DNA from: JAOARY01 sp045345765
GTDB lineage: Bacteria; Bacillota; Clostridia; Peptostreptococcales; Peptostreptococcaceae
DNA length: 64,000 bases
Reading direction: 5' to 3'
Assembly (NCBI GenBank): GCA_045345765.1
Contig: CP148265.1
Location: 496,001 to 560,000, forward strand
Part shown: piece by piece, positions 8,078-18,110 of the stretch
How positions within the stretch are numbered: the stretch's first letter is position 1
Layout: each line of letters opens with the position of its first letter
Position numbers and translations under genes: made by a program
Notes under the pieces: generated by a model
Seen by the model: only the letters and a program-made list of their open reading frames with translations
Databases searched by the model: none
What the model was told of the DNA's origin: nothing

Positions 8078-10714
8078 ATGCGAAAAAAAGAACCAAACAA
8101 TATAGTCTCGCAAGATGAAACTAATGATGAAATTAAAAATAATAAAACCAAAAATAAATCTGGTAATATGTTTTTAAGAATTTTAAAATATGTGTTTATA
8201 ACATTTACTATCTTAGGGATTATAGGTGCTTCACTTGCAGCAGGTTTGATATATGGAGTTGTTAAAGATTTAAAGCCTGTTAATTACAATAATATATATG
8301 AATTACTTGATCAAAGTTCTTATATATATGATGAAGAAGGTCAATTAATAGTCAAACTTCATTATCAAGAAAATAGAGATATTATAAGCATTGAAAATAT
8401 ACCTAAAGATATTCAAAATGCGTTTGTTGCTATAGAAGACGAGAGATATTATTCTCACAATGGAGTAGATATAAGAAGATTATTTGGTGCTTTAGTTCAT
8501 GATATTAAAACAATGAGTAAAGCACAAGGTGCTAGTACCATAACTATGCAGCTTGCAAAAAATCTTTATACTTCAAATGACAGAAGCTTTACAAGAAAAA
8601 TAAAAGATTTATATTATGCACTTCAAATGGAAGATGTTCTTAGCAAAGATAAAATATTAGAAGCTTATTTAAACACAGCAGCATTAGGTAGAGGTACTCA
8701 CGGAGTACAAGCTGCTTCACAAAAATATTTTTCTAAAGATGTTAATGAACTTAGCATTGCTGAATCAGCAATGATTGCAGGTGTAACAAAATGGCCAACT
8801 AAATACAGTATTTATAAAACTAGTAAATTAGATGGTACTGAAGATTTTTCAGATATACACAGACTTAAAAACAATTTGATATTTATGGGAAAATCAGCAA
8901 ACACACCACCTCTAACACAGGTTGAAATCAATGCCATAAATAAATTAAAAGAACACAATATAATTGATGCAAGTCAACATAAAAGACTTATGGAACAAAA
9001 GGATCTTATTAGAAAAGCAGTATTAAATCCTGAATCTAAAAAAAGACAAGAAACTGTACTTTTTAAAATGCATCAATTAGGTTATATTACTGATAGTGAA
9101 TATCAAGAAGCAAAAAATGAAAAAATCATAGTTAATAAAGGAAAAGAAATGGCAGAAGATATATCTTCTTATTTTGTTGATATAGTTAAAAATGAAGTTA
9201 TAGATGAACTTGTCTTAAATGGATTTTCAAAATCAGAAGCCTCAGACCTTCTATATGAAGGCGGTCTTAGAATTTATTCGACTATGAGCTTAGATATACA
9301 AAATATATTAGAAAAAGAATATGAAGACAGCAAAAATTTCCCTGGTACTTTTACAGATGATAATGGAAACTTACAACCTCAATCATCAATGGTTGTAATG
9401 GATAATCAAACAGGTCAAGTAAAAGCTCTAATTGGTGGTAGAAACTTTAAAGGTAGTATGCTTTATAATAGAGCTACAAACCCAAGACAACCAGGTTCTG
9501 CTATAAAACCATTAGCCGTATATCTACCAGCAATAAAAAGTGGGTTTTCACCATCTACAATTGTAGATGATCTGCCTATGTATAATAGAAGTGGTCAACT
9601 TTGGCCAAAAAACTGGGATAATAGATATAAAGGTCTTACTACAGTTAGAGAACTACTTAGAAATTCTTCAAACTCAGGAACAGTTGAACTTGCTAAAATG
9701 CTTGGAGATAACCATCCTCAGTCTATTTCTATAATGCTTTCTACTCTAGAAGATTTAGGTTTTTCAACAATAGTAAGAGCCAAAGATAATAAAAGAGTAA
9801 ATGATGAAAACTTCTCTTTAACGCTTGGTGGTATGTCTAAAGGAGTTACTCCATTAGAACTTACAGCTGCATATAGTGCAATTGCAAGTGAAGGAGTTTA
9901 TACAAAACCAATATTCTTCACAAGAGTAGAAAACTCAAATGGAGATGTAATATTACAATCAGAAAAAAACCAAAAAGAAATTGCTAGTAAACAAGAAGCA
10001 TATGTAATAACTAATTTATTAGAGGATGTTGTGAACAACGGAACCGGTAGAAGAGCTAAGTTGAAAAATATGGCTACAGCTGGTAAAACAGGTACTACAT
10101 CTGCTAAAAAAGATGCATGGTTTGTAGGATATTCACCATATTATACAGCTGCAACATGGATTGGAGTTGATTCTCCAAAACCACTTCGTGAAGGTAGTAA
10201 AATATCTGCAATGCTTTGGAAAAAAGTAATGGATCAAATACATTCTAATTTAGAATCCAAATCTTTCGTTCAACCTACTGGTATAGTTAGATCTACTATA
10301 TGCACTGAATCAGGTAAACTTGTTACAGATATATGTAAAACAGACCCTAGACATACAGTTAGAAGCGAAATCTTTATAAGAGGTACACAACCAAAAGATT
10401 ATTGTACAACTCATGTTGTTAAAGAAGTAAATTCAGATAATGGTTTACTTGCAAATGAATTTACACCAATAGATAAAAGAGTATTTAAAACATTTATTCA
10501 AAGAACTGTACCTTTCATTCCAACACAAGGAAGAAAAGTTCCTGAAGATTTAATATATCAGGTACCTACTGTATCAGATTCTTTAGAAATGCAAATACAA
10601 CAATCTCCTGATGGAGTCGTACCTAGTACTAATCCAGAAGAAAATAATCAAACAGAAAATCAAATAATGGATGAAGATAATCCAGCAGTAGACCCATGGC
10701 TTATGGGTAATTAA
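8078..10714 (+). CDS. Class A penicillin-binding protein (PBP1A-like)
   Basis: An 878-residue bifunctional peptidoglycan synthase. It has a polar cytoplasmic N-terminus, a membrane helix at ~33-60, a glycosyltransferase-51 domain with catalytic Glu120 (AIEDERYYSHNG) and GASTITMQLAKNLY, then a transpeptidase domain with the nucleophile motif S474-A-I-K, SSN and AGKTGTTS (KTG). A C-terminal tail after ~740 contains four spaced cysteines (ICTE, ICKT, DYCTT) and a disordered Asn/Glu/Pro-rich end, as in other clostridial PBP1A proteins. It polymerises and cross-links cell-wall glycan outside the membrane. The start has AAGGAGGG 6 bases upstream. A TATAAT at 8047-8052 is a plausible -10. Confidence 0.95.
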   Translation: MRKKEPNNIVSQDETNDEIKNNKTKNKSGNMFLRILKYVFITFTILGIIGASLAAGLIYGVVKDLKPVNYNNIYELLDQSSYIYDEEGQLIVKLHYQENRDIISIENIPKDIQNAFVAIEDERYYSHNGVDIRRLFGALVHDIKTMSKAQGASTITMQLAKNLYTSNDRSFTRKIKDLYYALQMEDVLSKDKILEAYLNTAALGRGTHGVQAASQKYFSKDVNELSIAESAMIAGVTKWPTKYSIYKTSKLDGTEDFSDIHRLKNNLIFMGKSANTPPLTQVEINAINKLKEHNIIDASQHKRLMEQKDLIRKAVLNPESKKRQETVLFKMHQLGYITDSEYQEAKNEKIIVNKGKEMAEDISSYFVDIVKNEVIDELVLNGFSKSEASDLLYEGGLRIYSTMSLDIQNILEKEYEDSKNFPGTFTDDNGNLQPQSSMVVMDNQTGQVKALIGGRNFKGSMLYNRATNPRQPGSAIKPLAVYLPAIKSGFSPSTIVDDLPMYNRSGQLWPKNWDNRYKGLTTVRELLRNSSNSGTVELAKMLGDNHPQSISIMLSTLEDLGFSTIVRAKDNKRVNDENFSLTLGGMSKGVTPLELTAAYSAIASEGVYTKPIFFTRVENSNGDVILQSEKNQKEIASKQEAYVITNLLEDVVNNGTGRRAKLKNMATAGKTGTTSAKKDAWFVGYSPYYTAATWIGVDSPKPLREGSKISAMLWKKVMDQIHSNLESKSFVQPTGIVRSTICTESGKLVTDICKTDPRHTVRSEIFIRGTQPKDYCTTHVVKEVNSDNGLLANEFTPIDKRVFKTFIQRTVPFIPTQGRKVPEDLIYQVPTVSDSLEMQIQQSPDGVVPSTNPEENNQTENQIMDEDNPAVDPWLMGN

Positions 10715-10726
10715 AAGAAAAAAAAA

Positions 10727-10754
10727 ATTGCTAATTTAATTAGCAATTTTTTTT
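10727..10754. terminator. Bidirectional terminator between PBP and LysR gene
   Basis: An A-run, ATTGCTAA, loop, TTAGCAAT and T-run. The stem overlaps the last codons of the converging LysR gene and serves both genes. Confidence 0.9.
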
Positions 10755-11647
10755 TCTTGTGTTGATAAAGTTTCAACCATAAAATTATAAAATTCTTCAT
10801 AAAATTCTTCATAAACTTCTTTTTTACATATGAAGTTAAACTCTCTAAAAATACTTATTCCATCAATACGTCTAAATACAAGATTTTCTGATTTTAACTC
10901 ATCTTTTATAACTTCATAGGACATCACACTATAACCTATATTCTTTTTTATGAGCTTCTTGATTGCATTTATACTTCCAATCTCCATAATCGATTTTATA
11001 TTTTCTCTTTTGTATCCATTCTTTATTATCTCTCTTTCAAAAACATCTCTTGTTCCAGAACCTTCTTCTCTTAAAATCAAATCACCAGATAATAAATCTT
11101 CCATTGTTATTTTATGTAATTTATTCAAACTGCAATCTTTATGCATTACAATACCAAGCTCATCTTTTTTTATCAACTTACTTTCAAATTTATTCCTATT
11201 AAATAGACCTTCAACTAATGCAAAATCAATATTTTCTTTTAATATGTTCTTTATTATATACTCTGTATTTTCAACAACTAAATTAAGTTTTATATCTTTA
11301 TTTATTTTTGTATAAGATGATAATACATCTGGTAAAACATAGTCACCAATGGTCCTTGTTGCTCCTACTCTATATGTCTTTTTTAAACTTGTTATATTTT
11401 GCATACTTTTATATGCACATTTAGATATTTGATTCACTTTTTTAGCATATTCTAAAAAAATCTTACCTTCGTCTGTAATTAATAAATCTCTACCTTTTTT
11501 TTCAAATAACTTAACACCATAAATTTCTTCTAAATATTTTATGTGTTGAGATACCGCCGGTTGAGTCAGATTTAATAATTGTGCTGTTTTTGTGAAATTC
11601 CTTATCTTTGCTAAATGCAAAAACGTTTCAATTTTACTATCAATCAT
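10736..11647 (-). CDS. LysR-family transcriptional regulator
   Basis: A 303-residue protein with the N-terminal winged HTH typical of LysR (residues 5-65: FLHLAKIRNFTKTAQLLNLT, QPAVSQHIKYLEEIYG, LFEKKGR) and a periplasmic-binding-like effector domain (residues ~90-295). The effector domain resembles the CysL/CbbR-type group (EEGSGTRDVFE). There is no divergently transcribed target gene: the upstream 555 bases lead to a co-directed-away DUF342 gene. The regulon is therefore unknown. The ligand cannot be called. Confidence 0.88.
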   Translation of the reverse strand: MIDSKIETFLHLAKIRNFTKTAQLLNLTQPAVSQHIKYLEEIYGVKLFEKKGRDLLITDEGKIFLEYAKKVNQISKCAYKSMQNITSLKKTYRVGATRTIGDYVLPDVLSSYTKINKDIKLNLVVENTEYIIKNILKENIDFALVEGLFNRNKFESKLIKKDELGIVMHKDCSLNKLHKITMEDLLSGDLILREEGSGTRDVFEREIIKNGYKRENIKSIMEIGSINAIKKLIKKNIGYSVMSYEVIKDELKSENLVFRRIDGISIFREFNFICKKEVYEEFYEEFYNFMVETLSTQEKKIAN

Positions 11648-12202
11648 AGTACTGCCCCTTTATAATACATAATTAAATTTTTTACAACATTTAATCCAAA
11701 TATATTTTAATAAGTTTATATCCTCATAACTGATATTATACTATTGAAGTAAAATAAAATATATTAATTTATCTACTTTTTTTGCGAATAACCTTGATTT
11801 AGTCCTCATTTCCTACGTTTTTCGTTTTTTAATAAAGTACAAAAGACCTTATTTCTCTTTTTTATCATAGAATATAAATAAATCACAAAATTTTATAATC
11901 TTAAGTTTTTAAAATAGTTTTAAAATAGTAATTTAGTCATAGTTTCAAAAAAGATAGTTCATTTCCATTTTTTTAAATACTACTAATTGTAAGTTTTTTA
12001 GCCGTTTTTAAATAACAAAATTTGAGTAATTTTTTTAATTTTAGAAGTATTTTTGTTATGATTTAACTTAGAAAGTATGGTAAACTTAGATTAAGACTTA
12101 GCAGCACTCTTAATTTTTTTAAATTTATAACGATATATAGTAATAGATTGAACAATTTATGTCAAGGATGACTTGAAAGGTTGTAAAGGAGGACAGTTTG
12201 GT
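11648..12202. other. Long AT-rich intergenic region
   Basis: About 555 bases separate the LysR gene from the DUF342 gene. I see no open frame with a ribosome site, no riboswitch signature and no strong hairpin. A TATGAT at 12057-12062 is a possible -10 for the DUF342 gene, without a good -35. The region may hold the LysR operator, but no clear T-N11-A palindrome stands out. Confidence 0.5.
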
Positions 12203-13783
12203 ATGGAACAAATTTTTGAAAATAGCTATATCCGCCTTTATTTTAAAGAAGATAAAGTATTTATAGAAGTTTTTTCTATAGGTTTTGACCTAATAAAATT
12301 TAACCTTATCCTTAAGGATTTCCCTAACATTGCTTTAACTAATTTTATGGGTCTAAAAAAAGCATTAGAAGATGCGGATGGAGTAATAATTGAAATTGGT
12401 ACAATTAAACCTAATATGGAAGTATCTGTTTCAAAAAGCAAAATGGAAGTAAAATTAAAAGTCAACATGCCACAAAATCAAATAGAACAAGATTCTAATT
12501 TAAAAGATAAAATAATATCTCTTTTAAATGAAAAAAACATCACTTATGGTATTAATGAGGATATTCTTAATGAGCATATCATACAAAGTAAAGAATATAT
12601 AATTGCTGAAGGTAAATCTGCTATTCATGGAAAGGACGCTATAATAGTTTATAAAGATAAACCTGATTTAAAACCTACTATTAAAGAAGATGGTCAAACA
12701 GATTATTATGATATGCATCTTATTGAACAAATCGAAAAAGGCGATTGGCTTGGAGAAAAAATTCCTTTAACTGATGGTGAAGATGGATATAATGTATATG
12801 GTGAAGTTTTACCTGCCAAACCTGGAAAAAATAAAATATTAAGTTATGATAGAAAAAGTGTTATAAAAACACGAGAAAATGATAAAATTGTTCTAAGAGC
12901 TAGAATCAATGGTGCTTTATCATTTTCAGGTGGAAAGATAGGTGTTATAAACCATCTACATATCAATGGAGATGTTGGAGTTGAAACAGGTAATATAGAC
13001 TTTGATGGACATGTTACTGTAAGCGGTACAGTTCATGATGGTTTTAGTATTAAAGCTACTAAAGATATCTCAATAAATAGCACAATTGGTCTTGGTGCTG
13101 TAAATCAATTAACATCTACTGAAGGTAGCATTTTTATAAAAGGTGGTATCTCTGGTAAACAAAAAACTAAAATATATGCTCATCAAGATGTTTTTACTAA
13201 ATATGTTAATTCATGTACTGTTGAAGCTGGTGAAAGTATAAATATTGGTTTTTATGCTTTAGATAGTGAACTTACATCAAAACGAATTATTGTAAATTCT
13301 AAAGATGGAAAGATTATAGGTGGAACTATTAACGCAGAATCACAAGTTATAGTAACAACTATAGGAAACCAAATGGAAAAAAGAACAGTTATCAATGTAA
13401 AGGGTTTCAATCGAAATGAAATGAAAAAACAATTAGATGAAATACTTATAAAGTATAAATATTATCTGAATGAAATGGAAAAAAACGCAAAAGAGTTGAA
13501 GACTTATGAATCAATCTTAGATCAAGATGATAATTTTAATGACTTAGAAGAATATGAACATATAATGAAGATAAATGAAAACTTAATGAAAGAACTTTCT
13601 AAATTAGATTTAAAAAGACAATCAGTTATGAAATGTCTTGAATCTAAAGGTGAGGGTGAAATATCAATAATGCAAAAAGCATTCCCTCAAACATTTATAG
13701 AAATCAAAAATCTTCAAAAAAGAATTGAATCTATAACTATTGGCACATTCTACGCTGATGGAAATAAACTTCACTTTGAATAA
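12203..13783 (+). CDS. FapA-family (DUF342) protein
   Basis: About 526 residues. The central part (residues ~165-400) is the glycine-rich beta-helix of the FapA/DUF342 family, with repeats such as HINGDVGVETGNIDFDGHVTVSG and GAVNQLTSTEGSIFIKGG. The final 130 residues form a charged coiled coil. An N-terminal 90-residue domain precedes it. Homologues are cytoplasmic; roles in polar organisation, sporulation or membrane association have been proposed, none general. The start is the ATG at 12203, with AAAGGAGG 10 bases upstream, longer than usual. It is convergent with degSU through a shared terminator. Confidence 0.85.
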   Translation: MEQIFENSYIRLYFKEDKVFIEVFSIGFDLIKFNLILKDFPNIALTNFMGLKKALEDADGVIIEIGTIKPNMEVSVSKSKMEVKLKVNMPQNQIEQDSNLKDKIISLLNEKNITYGINEDILNEHIIQSKEYIIAEGKSAIHGKDAIIVYKDKPDLKPTIKEDGQTDYYDMHLIEQIEKGDWLGEKIPLTDGEDGYNVYGEVLPAKPGKNKILSYDRKSVIKTRENDKIVLRARINGALSFSGGKIGVINHLHINGDVGVETGNIDFDGHVTVSGTVHDGFSIKATKDISINSTIGLGAVNQLTSTEGSIFIKGGISGKQKTKIYAHQDVFTKYVNSCTVEAGESINIGFYALDSELTSKRIIVNSKDGKIIGGTINAESQVIVTTIGNQMEKRTVINVKGFNRNEMKKQLDEILIKYKYYLNEMEKNAKELKTYESILDQDDNFNDLEEYEHIMKINENLMKELSKLDLKRQSVMKCLESKGEGEISIMQKAFPQTFIEIKNLQKRIESITIGTFYADGNKLHFE

Positions 13784-13792
13784 AATATAAAA

Positions 13793-13830
13793 AAAACATT
13801 AAAATTGCTTTCAATTTTAATGTTTTTTTT
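13793..13830. terminator. Bidirectional terminator between DUF342 gene and degU
   Basis: AAACATTAAAATTG and its exact inverse flank a 4-base loop, with A-run and T-run outside. It serves the converging genes on both strands. Confidence 0.92.
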
Positions 13831-13839
13831 ATATCTCAT

Positions 13840-14493
13840 TTATATTTTTTTTACATTATGTTTGTATGCATATATTGCTGCTTGAGTTCTATCAGAAATT
13901 TCTAATTTTCTCAATATACTTGACACATGATTTTTAACTGTCTTTTCACTTATTATAAGCTTTTGAGAAATTTCTTTATTGCTAAGTCCATCTGCTATCA
14001 AAGATAATACTTCATATTCTCTTTTAGTTAAACTTTCTAAACCTTTTTTAGCTTTTTCTCCATTTCCAGTCTTACTAATTTCCCTAACTAACTCTCCAGC
14101 TAAATTTGGATGTACATATGAACCACCTTGATTAACAGCCTTTATAGCTTCAACAAGGCTTGAAGAATCTGAATCCTTTAGCATATAACCATTTGCTCCT
14201 AAATTAAGACTCTCAACTAAGTACTCTCTACCATCATGAACAGTAAGTATTATAACCTTTGCAGAAGAATCCATATCTCTTATTTTTCTTAGAGTTTCTA
14301 TTCCATTCATATTAGGCATATTAATATCTAATAATACAACATCAATATCCATTTTTTTATAAAGTTCTATAGCTTCAAGACCATCCTTAGCCGTACCAAC
14401 TACAGTTATATCATCCTCAAACTCTAAAATTCTTGATAATCCCTCTCTCATAAGCGAATGATCGTCTGCAATTGCAATTTTTATATTACTCAT
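13840..14493 (-). CDS. degU: NarL/LuxR-type response regulator, DegU-like
   Basis: 217 residues. The receiver domain has DD at 10-11, the phospho-acceptor Asp56 (VVLLDINMPNMNG) and the conserved Lys in YMLKDSDS. The LuxR-type HTH (residues ~150-210) reads LTKREYEVLSLIADG, then KEISQKLIISEKTVKNHVS. The ATG overlaps the end of the upstream kinase gene by 8 bases, so the pair is translationally coupled. DegU controls exoenzymes, motility and biofilm in Bacillus. The assignment to DegU proper, rather than another NarL-type regulator, rests on the DegS-like partner. Confidence 0.85.
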   Translation of the reverse strand: MSNIKIAIADDHSLMREGLSRILEFEDDITVVGTAKDGLEAIELYKKMDIDVVLLDINMPNMNGIETLRKIRDMDSSAKVIILTVHDGREYLVESLNLGANGYMLKDSDSSSLVEAIKAVNQGGSYVHPNLAGELVREISKTGNGEKAKKGLESLTKREYEVLSLIADGLSNKEISQKLIISEKTVKNHVSSILRKLEISDRTQAAIYAYKHNVKKI

Positions 14494-15640
14494 ACCTTAC
14501 CTCCTCATTTGGGAATGTAAATACTATAGAAGTACCAACATTCTTTGTTGAATCTATTTTTAACTCACCATTTAAAAGATTTACTCTTTCTTTCATTGAG
14601 CTAAGTCCAAAGGATTCTTTCTTTTCCTTTATTCTACTTGGGTCAAAACCGATACCAAAATCTTGTACAACACCATTTACTCTGAATTTATTTATGTCTA
14701 ATTTTATTTTAATCTCTTTAGTTTGAGAATGTTTGCATGCATTAGTAATTGCCTCTTGAAATATTCTATAAACAGTAAGCCTTAAAAGCGGACTATAGAC
14801 CTCTTCATTATTTAATATTACTAAGTTAATATCAATGCCCTTTTCATACCTTACATCTGTTATTAGGCGGTTTAAAGTAGCAACTAATCCTAAATCATCT
14901 ATAGACATTGGTCTAAGGTCATACATAATTCTTCTAATTTCCTTTAATGTAGCCTTTAAGATTTCTCTCATATTATCTACTTCTTCTTTAGCCATCGATA
15001 CATCTTGTTCCATTATTTTTGTCATAACCTGACTTCTTATGACTAAAGTTGCTAAAGATTGAGCTGGACCATCGTGTATATCTCTTGCAATTCTTCTTCT
15101 TTCTTCTTCTTGAGCTTTTATTATCTTCATTCCAATTTGACTCTTATCCTCAAGATCTGACAATGTTTGATTTACCTTTTCCAAATCTCCAATTAAAAAA
15201 TCTACAGCAGAACTCATTTTAGAAATAAAACCTTCTGTTTTATTTACCATATCTTTGTTCTTCCTATATCTAATTTCTAAATCATTTCTTCTTTTTATAA
15301 GATTTTTTTCTTCTTCTCTTTTTAATATTAATTGTATTTGTATATCTCTAGCTTCTTCATAAGCTCTTTTTATATCATTTTCAGAATATTTATCAAAATT
15401 TTTACTAACCATAAATAATCTTTTTCTACTTGCTTTTTCTTTTATTTCAAGTTCATCTACTTGTTTTATAATCTTTTGAGACTTAAGTTTTATCCCTTCC
15501 ATCTCAACTTTAAGACCAGTGCTTTCTTGTCTTATATTCTCCGTTATTGAGAATAATTCATTTTGACCTTCTTTTATTGATTCTAAAACTTTGGACAAAA
15601 CCTTATTTACATCATCGTTTTTTACAATCTTGTTGTCCAT
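14486..15640 (-). CDS. degS: DegS-like cytoplasmic sensor histidine kinase
   Basis: About 384 residues without membrane segments. The N-terminal two-fifths is a long coiled coil (DegS sensor domain type). A HisKA_3 dimerisation helix follows with the phospho-His in RRRIARDIHDGPAQSL, and then a HATPase_c domain with N box (EAITNACKHS) and G box (DFGIGFDP, GLSSMKERV). The start is the ATG at 15640, four bases behind GGAGG; a nine-codon upstream extension has no ribosome site. It phosphorylates the overlapping DegU-like regulator. Confidence 0.87.
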   Translation of the reverse strand: MDNKIVKNDDVNKVLSKVLESIKEGQNELFSITENIRQESTGLKVEMEGIKLKSQKIIKQVDELEIKEKASRKRLFMVSKNFDKYSENDIKRAYEEARDIQIQLILKREEEKNLIKRRNDLEIRYRKNKDMVNKTEGFISKMSSAVDFLIGDLEKVNQTLSDLEDKSQIGMKIIKAQEEERRRIARDIHDGPAQSLATLVIRSQVMTKIMEQDVSMAKEEVDNMREILKATLKEIRRIMYDLRPMSIDDLGLVATLNRLITDVRYEKGIDINLVILNNEEVYSPLLRLTVYRIFQEAITNACKHSQTKEIKIKLDINKFRVNGVVQDFGIGFDPSRIKEKKESFGLSSMKERVNLLNGELKIDSTKNVGTSIVFTFPNEEVRYE

Positions 15641-15944
15641 AATACCTCCAAAACAATAAAAACACATATTTAAAATTTTATTAAAAGTATCTCGTTAAAT
15701 ATTTTATTTTTATTGAATCTAAAAATTGATTTTAACATTTGAAAACACTTTTACTATAACATAAAATCGTTAATTAATATTATTTTTAATTAAAAATAAT
15801 CTATAAGTATTAGTTTTTTTTAAAACATTACGAAAAACATATGTTTTTTTCTAATTATTTGAAATTTTTTTAATAAAATTATAAATAAAATAAAATTAAA
15901 TTTTTAGATATTTTTCATCTAAATTTAAAGAATAAAAGAAAAAA
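15641..15944. other. AT-rich intergenic region upstream of degS
   Basis: About 300 bases, mostly A/T runs. It should hold the degSU promoter, but I see no consensus pair I would defend. No open frame with a ribosome site. Confidence 0.5.
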
Positions 15945-15962
15945 CATAGGACTTCCTATGCT
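15938..15962 (-). terminator. Terminator of cheW
   Basis: On the minus strand CATAGG-AAGT-CCTATG is followed by six T. The stem includes the cheW stop codon, so termination follows immediately on the coding sequence. Confidence 0.85.
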
Positions 15963-16429
15963 CTTTCCATATTTTTTTCTTCTAATTCTCCAATTTGTTC
16001 CACTTCTTCTCTTGTAAGAACTTTATCCAAATCTAAAATTATTATCATTTTATCTTTTGTTTTTCCAATACCTTGGATATATTGTCTATCTATACCCATT
16101 ATTACTTCTGGTGTCTCTTCTATATCTTCTGAATCTATACTTATAACTTGAGAAGCTTCATCAACTAAAAAACCAATAACCTTGTCTTCAACATTAGAAA
16201 TTATAATTCTAGCACTTTCATCAAATTTATCAGCTGTTAAATTAAATCTTTTCTTCAAACTAACTATTGGTGTAACTTCTCCTCTTAGGTTTATTATTCC
16301 ATCAATAAAGTCTGGAGTGTTAGGAACATTAACTCTCTTTTTAACTTCACTAACTTCTCTAACCTTCATTATATTTACACCATACTCTTCTTCATCCAAT
16401 CTAAATATTACATATTTTTCCTCAGCCAT
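15956..16429 (-). CDS. cheW: Chemotaxis coupling protein CheW
   Basis: 157 residues covering a single CheW SH3-like domain: KYVIFRLDEEEYGVNIMKVREV at the start, VPNTPDFIDGIINLRGEVTPIVSL in the middle and DRQYIQGIGKTKDKMIIILDLDKVL near the end. It couples chemoreceptors to the CheA kinase. No cheA, receptor or flagellar gene lies nearby; a separate cheY-like gene is at 35.8 kb. The start has GGAGGTG at normal spacing. Confidence 0.92.
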   Translation of the reverse strand: MAEEKYVIFRLDEEEYGVNIMKVREVSEVKKRVNVPNTPDFIDGIINLRGEVTPIVSLKKRFNLTADKFDESARIIISNVEDKVIGFLVDEASQVISIDSEDIEETPEVIMGIDRQYIQGIGKTKDKMIIILDLDKVLTREEVEQIGELEEKNMERA

Positions 16430-16446
16430 AATACACCTCCAAAATA

Positions 16447-16614
16447 TTATACTATCTTTATTCTATCTAAATGTGATTTAACATTTCTTCTAAAGTCAGC
16501 TATATATTTTGCTCTAAGCTCCTTTTGTTCTTTCTTCTCCGCCTCAGTAAGACCCTCAGCCTTTGCTTTTCTCGCTAATTCATTAATTCTTTTTACTTCT
16601 TTTTCACTTGCCAA
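16447..16614 (-). CDS. DUF896 (YnzC/UPF0291) small protein
   Basis: A 55-residue gene read from a TTG at 16614 with AAGGAGG 7 bases upstream. The protein begins MASEKEVKRINELARKAK, continues with GLTEAEKKEQ and ELRAKYIADFRRN, and ends HLDRIKIV. This is the complete, diagnostic two-helix DUF896 pattern. Members are small cytoplasmic helical-hairpin proteins; in Bacillus one lies in an SOS operon, but there is no lexA context here. Its molecular role is unknown. It sits 17 bases upstream of cheW and probably shares its transcript. Confidence 0.9.
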   Translation of the reverse strand: MASEKEVKRINELARKAKAEGLTEAEKKEQKELRAKYIADFRRNVKSHLDRIKIV

Positions 16615-16641
16615 AATAAATCCTCCTTAAAACGTTTAAAA

Positions 16642-18066
16642 CTAATATAAAAATTTTTCATTTTTAAAATCATTCTTATACTTATAATCAATAAAAAAAT
16701 CATCCAATGATTTTCTTATAATATCCATACCTATTTCTATTTGTTCTAAATTAGTGCTGGCTATATTTAATCTAAAAAACCTATTTTCAATTGGATTTTC
16801 GAAGAATATCTCCCCTTCTAAAATACCTACACCTCTTTTTAATAAAAAGTGCTTTAAATCAGTAGATGAATATCCTTTTGGTAATCTTAGAAAAAAATTA
16901 ATACCACCACAAGAAATATAATATTCAAGTTCCTTATCAAATTTATTTTCTATTATATTTTTCATCTTGTCAAATCTTTTCCTATATATATTTTCGACTA
17001 CAAAGAGATTCTTCTTCCAATTAGAATTTTTAATATAGTAATACAACGCTCTTTGAATCAAACTGGATGTTGATATATCTGTATAATATTTGGCTTCACA
17101 TAATTTATCTTTAAGATTATAAGGCATGTCTAGTAGACCAATTCTAAGACCAGGCATAAGTATTTTAGAAAAACTCTTAACATATATAACTCTTGATGAA
17201 TTATCATAAGCCCTTATTGTGCTATTGTTTTGTGAGTAAAATTTAAAATCACTTAAAAAATCATCTTCCAAGATATAAAAATCATATTCATTTGCAAGTT
17301 CTATTAATTTTTTCTTTTTATATTCAGAGTACGATATTCCAGTTGGATTTTGATAATTACTCATCACATATATTAATTTCGGCTTAATTTTTTCTAATTT
17401 TAGTTTTAATATTCCTATATCTATACCATCATTTAGCATCGGAATTTGTATAATCTTTGCTCCCTTATTCGAAAAAATATCAATAGCACCATTGTAAGTA
17501 GGTTCTTCAGTAAATATTATATCACCATAATTAACTAAAGTCTTACAAACTATATCAATTCCTTGTTGTGCACCTGAAATTATTTGAATCCTATCTTCTG
17601 CTGTATTTATATTCTTTGACTTTAGATATTTTTTTAATTCTAATCTTAGTTCATAAAAACCAAGACCATCATCATATTCGAATACTGATGCACCATCTTC
17701 TTTTAATGCCATATCTATTGCTTTTTTAAAATCGTCTATAGGAAATATATCACTAGAAGGATTACCTATATGAAATGGTATTATATCGTTCTTTAAATCT
17801 GTAATATTCTCTTTTAGTTTTTTTTTCTTTTCATTTATATACGTACCACTTCCAACTATTTTAAAAACAAAATTTTCTTTTTCCAAAAGTTCATAAGCCT
17901 TGACAATAGTAGAATTATTAACCTCTAAAAATTTCGCAAAGTTTCTTATAGTTGGAAGTTTTTCATTGCTTTTTAATTCTTTATTATCTATCATATTTTT
18001 TATTTTTACATATATTTGAATGTACTTTGGTTTTTGTCCATCAAATTCTAATTTAAACTTGTCCAT
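16642..18066 (-). CDS. MocR/PdxR-type regulator (GntR HTH fused to class I aminotransferase)
   Basis: 474 residues. A GntR winged HTH at ~1-75 (KYIQIYVKIKNMIDN, LPTIRNFAKFLEVNNSTIVKAYELLE) is linked to a fold-type I aminotransferase domain at ~100-465. That domain keeps the PLP lysine in YVKSFSKILMPGLRIG, the pyridine-binding Asp region (LEDDFLSDF) and the carboxylate Arg near the C-terminus. MocR proteins use PLP as effector or cofactor and often control vitamin B6, GABA or amino-acid genes. No such target is adjacent. The start is ATG behind AAAGGTG. Confidence 0.9.
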   Translation of the reverse strand: MDKFKLEFDGQKPKYIQIYVKIKNMIDNKELKSNEKLPTIRNFAKFLEVNNSTIVKAYELLEKENFVFKIVGSGTYINEKKKKLKENITDLKNDIIPFHIGNPSSDIFPIDDFKKAIDMALKEDGASVFEYDDGLGFYELRLELKKYLKSKNINTAEDRIQIISGAQQGIDIVCKTLVNYGDIIFTEEPTYNGAIDIFSNKGAKIIQIPMLNDGIDIGILKLKLEKIKPKLIYVMSNYQNPTGISYSEYKKKKLIELANEYDFYILEDDFLSDFKFYSQNNSTIRAYDNSSRVIYVKSFSKILMPGLRIGLLDMPYNLKDKLCEAKYYTDISTSSLIQRALYYYIKNSNWKKNLFVVENIYRKRFDKMKNIIENKFDKELEYYISCGGINFFLRLPKGYSSTDLKHFLLKRGVGILEGEIFFENPIENRFFRLNIASTNLEQIEIGMDIIRKSLDDFFIDYKYKNDFKNEKFLY

Positions 18067-18081
18067 AATATCACCTTTTAT

Positions 18082-18109
18082 ATTGTATCATTTTAGTGAA
18101 ACAATGCAA
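18082..18109 (-). promoter_or_regulatory. Candidate promoter of the MocR gene
   Basis: TTGCAT (18104-18109), 16 bases, TACAAT (18082-18087). It fits exactly between the diguanylate cyclase stop and the MocR ATG. The predicted RNA start would leave only about ten bases of leader. The flanking ATTG/CAAT arms form a loose inverted repeat that might serve autoregulation. Confidence 0.4.
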
Positions 18110-18110
18110 T